The notes under the pieces were generated by a model. That model was not told the origin of the DNA. It saw nothing but the letters and a program-made list of their open reading frames with translations, and made no database searches. Position numbers and translations under genes: made by a program. 64,000 bases of DNA from Sipunculus nudus. Lineage: Eukaryota > Annelida > Sipuncula > Golfingiida > Sipunculidae. The stretch is from the NCBI GenBank assembly GCA_026874595.1, contig CM049307.1, forward strand, positions 37,554,862 through 37,618,861, given 5' to 3'. This document shows positions 58,881-64,000 of the stretch, one piece after another; the first letter of the stretch is position 1, and each line of letters begins with the position of its first letter.

Positions 58881-59205
58881 CAGGTAGCAATGCTGATCGG
58901 GTGACCTGAATTCAGGTACGTATGTGGATGTATTATGCAATGAAATATATATACTACCGTATATACTAATGAACAGGACGAAATTTTATCATCAAAATAT
59001 TTAGCAAAGAAGGGAGCCGTCTTATATACGACATTGCAGGTGGCCCTGCTGATCGGGTAACTTGAATTCGGGTACGTATGAGGATGTATTATGCAATGAA
59101 ATATATATATACTTACCGTATTAACTCGTGTACAGGACGATAAACTTTATCATCAAAATATTTGGCAAAGAAGGGCAGCCGTCTTATATACGGGTACAAG
59201 TTTTT
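58881..59205 (+). repeat. Tandem duplication (~156-bp unit) built on CCGTAT...ATACGG ends
   Basis: CAGGT(A/G)GC and CTGATCGGGT recur at 58881 and 59037, each followed by GGATGTATTATGCAATGAAA, then ACCGTAT, then ATCATCAAAATATTT, then GCCGTCTTATATACG. Within a unit, ACCGTATATACT or ACCGTATTAACT faces the inverted CTTATATACGG, like the termini of a small TIR element. The arrangement suggests a MITE and its flank duplicated together. Confidence 0.6.
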
Positions 59206-60539
59206 CAGCGTCCTCAGGGCCGCCAAGGATGATTTACGGCAATCAGAATTATTACGTCGGACGAAGTGGACGCCGTGAATACCGGTGATCATGTCCGTAT
59301 GTTGGTCATATACACTGAATTAAGAACATTACAATGATTTGATTTTGTTTGAATTTATCGTATATACATCAGATTTACATGGGCACATATTTAAATAATT
59401 GGTAAGAAAAGGTTTGCCCTTGCCACATTGACACAGGGATTTTAACTGTATCAATATATAAAAGCCCTTCTGACAGAAGAGCCAGAGATTTTTCGCAATC
59501 GCGGTAGGAATCGCGGAACTGACAGACCGAAACTGAAATCCCAATCCTGAAAATATATAAGTTTTAATGTTTTTTTTTTTTTTCCAAAAATATCTTCGCA
59601 AATTGCACTTTGATTACAAGACAACCAGTAGCGTGTTATAATTATAAATATGAAGCGGCCTTTCCTCAGGTGACGCGAAATTCAATGTTTGTCAAGCTTG
59701 TATTATTGGACTACGTCAATAAATGAATGTATTATAACGGGTCAACAAAGTTCAAGAAAGGGACCGTGTTTCCGCGGGATGTAAATATGGCGGATTTCCT
59801 CACAATTTAAAACCAAAACCCCGGATTTGGTGCGTACACGCACTGAAGTTAGTATAATACGCTGGAGTTTGAGGGCCCTTATTTCAGCTATTTTTTAAAA
59901 CTTTTACATGTAATATCATGCACAATGAAGGACAAAAAGGCCAACTATTGGCGATGCCATTCCATGTCATACATCTTCCAACTGTTAAAGGTATTTACGC
60001 AAGGTGACTGACATAATCAGGGTACCGACGTCCCGAATTATATTTTTTCATCTTGCAATGAAATATTGTTATACATACCTTTATATGAACATTTGATATA
60101 TTCTACTACCTTATTAAGCGGTGACTTTTATTAAAGAGTTCATTTATTGCCATCCTTATTGTTCCTCTCTACCTGCAAAGGAAATTTCTAACTGCAGTCA
60201 TTCATACAATTCTCTCATACAACACAAAATAAAATCGTCTGCAAATCGGTATCACTTGGATAAGTTATAATTTTTCAAAACTTCACACAACCATCACTGA
60301 AAGATCGTTGTTTTTTTTTTCTGAATTGTCCTGAATGTGCTGTGAAGTCAAACACTCGTACACAAGCCGCAGTGTTAAATTAGAGGATCGTAACGCACTT
60401 TGGAAGTTGGCAGATGTGGGTTGGGGGGACGCTTATTTGGGTATAAAATATTTGGAGTAAAACTTAATTTTTAGAGCGCCCATGGCTCTCATTACGTCAA
60501 ATACTGTGTATGATTACCTTTTATGACAAATTCTTTACG

Positions 60540-60540
<1 letters not shown>
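59206..60540. other. Non-coding DNA
   Basis: A YY1-like AATATGGCGGAT lies at about 59785-59796, but the ATG frame ends after seven codons. No gene is supported. Confidence 0.45.

Positions 60541-60599
<59 letters not shown>
60541..60599. repeat. (AT)n microsatellite, left flank of TRIM copy 2
   Basis: About 28 AT units with one G interruption, ending at the LTR boundary. Confidence 0.95.
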
Positions 60600-60603
<4 letters not shown>

Positions 60604-60750
60604 ACGAAAACAAATTGCTCAGGGGAAAATTTTGGGCCGATCCCGGATTCGAACCCATAACGGTGGCGCACAAGTCCGGCGTACCAACCGCTTCGCTAGC
60701 AAGCTTCACCAGCGAGACAGTTCGGTCCGCTTTTATGTCGCCACGTAACA
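60600..60750 (-). repeat. 3' LTR of TRIM copy 2
   Basis: 151 bp. Relative to the other LTRs it has lost a few bases just before the A box. The A box (TAGCGAAGCGGT) and a B box (GGTTCGAATCC) are intact on the minus strand. Confidence 0.85.
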
Positions 60751-60764
60751 CAACCCCTCTTAAG
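60751..60764 (-). promoter_or_regulatory. Polypurine tract (copy 2)
   Basis: On the minus strand CTTAAGAGGGGTTG abuts the 3' LTR, matching the position and sequence of the tract in copy 1. Confidence 0.7.
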
Positions 60765-60854
60765 AGCGTTCTGCTCTCAGAACAAGACTAATTATCCCAG
60801 AAGTCACACTTTGGTGAGCTTATTCCCTGGGCCACAAAGTTAACCGTCACGTTA

Positions 60855-60866
60855 GACGAGCCCCCA
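60855..60866 (-). promoter_or_regulatory. Primer-binding site for proline tRNA (copy 2, partly decayed)
   Basis: TGGGGGCTCGTC on the minus strand matches the tRNA-Pro 3' end for 12 bases, then diverges (TAACG instead of CGGAA). It lies three bases from the 5' LTR, as in copy 1. Confidence 0.75.
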
Positions 60867-60869
60867 TTG

Positions 60870-61021
60870 TGTTACGAAGACAAATTGCTCAGGGGAAAAC
60901 ATTGGGCCGACACCGGTTTCGAACCCATGTCGGTGGCGCACAAGTCCGGCGTACCAACCGCTTTGCTAGAAAAGCAAGCTTCACAAGCGAGACAGTTCAG
61001 TCCGCGTTTTTGTCGCCCCGT

Positions 61022-61025
<4 letters not shown>
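60870..61025 (-). repeat. 5' LTR of TRIM copy 2
   Basis: 156 bp. The A box is TAGCAAAGCGGT and the B box GGTTCGAAACC on the minus strand, each with one change from copy 1. Confidence 0.85.

Positions 61026-61078
<53 letters not shown>
61026..61078. repeat. (AT)n microsatellite, right flank of TRIM copy 2
   Basis: About 26 AT units resume exactly where the element ends, so the element splits one microsatellite. Confidence 0.95.
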
Positions 61079-61083
<5 letters not shown>

Positions 61084-63548
61084 TTGTTGATATACAGTTT
61101 TAAGACTAAATGTATTCGTTACTCGTTCATTTCTACTATATAGCACTTGTATTAAAGGTTATAGGCAGCTGGCAAAGTATACCCAGTACATGCTATGCAT
61201 GTTTTGCTTTACATCAAATTCTGTAGATTGTGGAATGGCATGTTTATCTATGTATCATCTCTGCTGGTTATCAGTGGCATTAGTAGGAACCGATCCCATG
61301 GTAAAGGTTCAGTGGTCGTAATATATAGTCCATACCACTTGCCCTGTCCACCTGTTTTTTAGCGATTTTTTTATGTCGAAAACGCCAAAACCTTTGCCCC
61401 TAGGTTAGAAAGATGCGTCTCTTCGTTTTCGAATTAATAGCCTACCTTCTGTTATTTTCCGGTTAACAATTCAAAACCATTTTGTGAGAAACTAGTCTAT
61501 TCTGTAGTGATATTTTACCACCCACCTGTGAAATTTACATGGCAGGGAACAGTGATGACGTCATAATAGACGTTACGCACAAAAGAGGCACCCATCTTCA
61601 TGAAACCAATGATCAAGAGTTATTGACCTCTGTTAACAGGGAGACCTGTATTCTCCTCTTGCACGCGCTCCACTGCCCGTGCTCCAGACGCAATGCTTGT
61701 TCGTCCGTATTTAAGTAGAGAACTATATCAGCTCCTGTCGAACTTGTTTATCGCCTCTACCGACTTTGGCTCCAATTGTTGTCATGATTCATTGAACCTA
61801 TTACATAATTAATATCGATATATAATCGTTGATAGATCCACATATCTTCCCTTTCCCAATATAAATAATCAGCACTGTATTTCTTCTAAAATGTGAATAC
61901 ATAGTGACATTTAAATTCTTCTCAACACATTTCGCATATTTTTTTGGCTGAATAGCTCACATTTTATTTTACACGTAAGGTCTATTTTGAGTTATGGAGG
62001 TATACATGATAGAAGGTTTGATTTGTAGAGTGTATGGATCAGATGAACTTAGAAGTGCACCCTCCTCTAAATATCTCTGCCTTCCCTTTAGATACATTTG
62101 TTATTGAACGGGTCATATTATTCAGTTTCGACTCGAAAATACTGATTTTTAATTGATATTAATATTAAAGAATAATCGTCTCTAACGGGTACCGCAAGTA
62201 ACATGAAAAAAGAGTTACATTTTTTTTATAAATGTATATGAGTTACATTTTTTTATTTGTTAAATAACAAGCTCCTATAAGCTTTATGATGATTTCTAAA
62301 ACCCACAGATATGACGTTAGTCGGACAGCTTGAGACTGAGGTTTCTTACCGAAGGGTACACTGAGACGATCAACGACGATTTTCCGAGCTTGCTTACTAA
62401 CAATTGAGAGCCGGCATGTTGGAAGTTTGCTGTGGGCTGTGTATTCAGAGGTGCCAGATACAAGGTGTGTTATGTTAAACAGACATCAGACATGCTGCAA
62501 GCTATAATTTTCTTCGGTAAAGGGATTTCAGACGACTGCTTTGCTTTTCGAAGAGTGTATGGTTTGGCAATCTGTCTTTCCTCAAGCTGTACGCGGTGCT
62601 GTAAGTTGGCGCTGAACTCTGGGAACACGGGTCAATAGTGTTGGTACTGTATACATATGCTACTAAACTGAAGGAGTTTTGTTTAAGCTTTAAATTTTAC
62701 ATCGTTTATGGTAGATGGATTTAGAGACTCTTGACCGCAGATCAAGGCCCAAAGATTCTCTTTTGTACATAAGAACATTATAGCCATAGGAATAAATATA
62801 ACCACAGACTAAAGTTAGATCTCCCTACGTATCTGAAATATGAGTCTTTCTGTAATGGCCGCCGACAGAGGTAGGGGCAATACACACGTGGTGAGACTAC
62901 ACCCCCCCCCCCCCCCGGTTCAACGCCCTATTTACTACATCCATTGCAAGTAAATATAGCCTATATATAAATACGAACAAAGGCATGTCATGTATTTATT
63001 TGTATTTGCCACAGTCATGTTCAGTCGGATGATATTTACTCAAGAACCATCTGATGTATTATGCTGAATCCTTCTGGATTTGTTATGTCATCCCTTTGTG
63101 TAAAATTGGATTTCACACTTGCTTTGGACATAAGAGACCAAAGCAAACGTTTTGTCTTGAAAACTACTAACCAGAATACGGAAATATGACTAAGAAGACC
63201 TTGTAACAAAGGCTACTTCCTAAGCGTTAGATGTCAGTTTCCCCGGGGTTGTTGTGAGACCTCAGGTTGGAGCAAACCAGTGTTTCTTTATACTCTCTAA
63301 TGGATTTATTAAGAATCCAAGTTCAACCCCTGACAACACAAGGTCGTAATCTTCTAATTAAAATGATGGAGCATGGGCGTGTGCACCGATTTAAGACTTG
63401 CTTTTATTTAAGCATATTTGGACCAAGAATTTACGATTCCCTGGAATTCCAGGGTTTCGCTAATACGGATTTATTTGTCCTTTGTTCATATAATGTTCTG
63501 ATTTGTTTTTTTCATGGGAGATTTATCTTTATCATTTATATATATTAT
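61079..63548. other. Non-coding DNA
   Basis: It holds a TGACGTCA palindrome at 61556-61563 and a 15-C tract at 62902-62916. The 68-codon plus-strand frame at 62432-62638 is Cys-rich but has no recognised domain. Confidence 0.45.
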
Positions 63549-63552
63549 ATAC

Positions 63553-63601
<49 letters not shown>

Positions 63602-63626
63602 TATATATATATATATTTATATATAT
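63549..63626. repeat. (TA)n microsatellite
   Basis: Interrupted TA runs, about 24 units plus shorter blocks. The YIYI tail of the 63267-63644 open frame comes from here. Confidence 0.95.
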
Positions 63627-64000
63627 CAAGAAGCAGGTGTATAGTTTGTTTTTGTGAATACATCAATGTATTTGTGTTACATGTATATAACTACTATATT
63701 TCTAACCACTTAGAATCGGAAGCTTAAGGCATCTGCTGACTATAAAGTCCAAGGCGGATCTAGGATATAGGAAAAGAAGGAATCCAACCAAGCCGGAAAA
63801 AGGTGGTCCAAGCCGGAAAAAAGTCGGAAAACCTTAGAAAAAGGTTGCTGTTGCCCCCCCCCCCCAAAAAAAATCCGCTTCTTATATCATTTTGATATAT
63901 GGAAAGAACTTGTATGGCTAGACTCCTGTTGTGTTCTATATAAATCAAATTAAGCAGTCCACTAATATTACAGTTAAGCAAAGGTTCCATATGCTGACTA
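63627..64000. other. Non-coding DNA
   Basis: A short AAGCCGGAAAAAGGTGGTCC-type duplication (63790-63832) and a 12-C tract (63854-63865) are present. No gene is supported. Confidence 0.5.

Larger units (their letters stand above)
60600..61025 (-). mobile_element. TRIM copy 2, inverted, inside (AT)n
   Basis: It has the same architecture as copy 1 on the minus strand: a 5' LTR (60870-61025, 156 bp), a 119-bp interior and a 3' LTR (60600-60750, 151 bp). LTRs begin TGTTACG and end CGTAACA. The interior aligns with copy 1 along its whole length. The primer-binding site has decayed after its first 12 bases. A four-base ATAT lies at each edge. Plus-strand open frames across it (60510-60791, 60867-61090) are artefacts. 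Confidence 0.85.

Noticed and set aside
60510-61090. Plus-strand frames over TRIM copy 2
   Set aside because: Same artefact as in copy 1, here on the plus strand because the element is inverted.

Overview
The window looks like a non-coding, repeat-rich stretch of a metazoan nuclear genome, most likely a mollusc and probably a bivalve. The reasons are: AT-rich unique sequence; many (TA)n runs and G/C homopolymers; a Helitron-like element carrying a ~180-bp tandem array, the layout known from bivalve 'pearl'/HINE elements; tRNA-derived SINE relics; and a decayed non-LTR reverse transcriptase. There are no bacterial operons and no convincing complete protein-coding gene. The species call is inference.

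Layout. 1-11.8 kb: mostly unique AT-rich DNA with (TA)n/(TG)n runs, two old direct-repeat pairs and a perfect 22-bp palindrome. 11.9-13.4 kb: a 1.55-kb terminal-inverted-repeat (TIR) DNA element inside a (TA)n run. 13.8-14.25 kb: the best protein-coding candidate, a possible terminal exon. 15.0-16.9 kb: a Helitron/helentron-like element filled with ten ~180-bp tandem units. 19.0-25.2 kb: a 6.1-kb minisatellite of 25-bp units with recent internal duplications. 25.4-31.3 kb: a tandem duplication in which one copy has gained a long (TA)n run, two MITE-like elements, a SINE relic and a mosaic dispersed repeat. 34.05-37.13 kb: a 3.1-kb minisatellite of 28-bp units. 38.8-40.5 kb: a dead non-LTR retrotransposon on the minus strand. 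44.25-44.69 kb and 60.60-61.03 kb: two copies, in opposite orientation, of a miniature LTR retroelement (TRIM). Its ~155-bp LTRs contain tRNA-like A and B boxes and its short internal region starts with a proline-tRNA primer-binding site. 45-58 kb: largely featureless apart from short duplications and promoter-like motif clusters.

The most interesting system is the TRIM. It has no coding capacity but has all the cis signals for retrotransposition, plus what looks like an internal RNA polymerase III promoter inside each LTR. Both copies sit inside (TA)n microsatellites. Most open frames over 60 codons in this window are by-products of the 25-bp array, (TA)n runs or transposon DNA and should not be annotated as genes.
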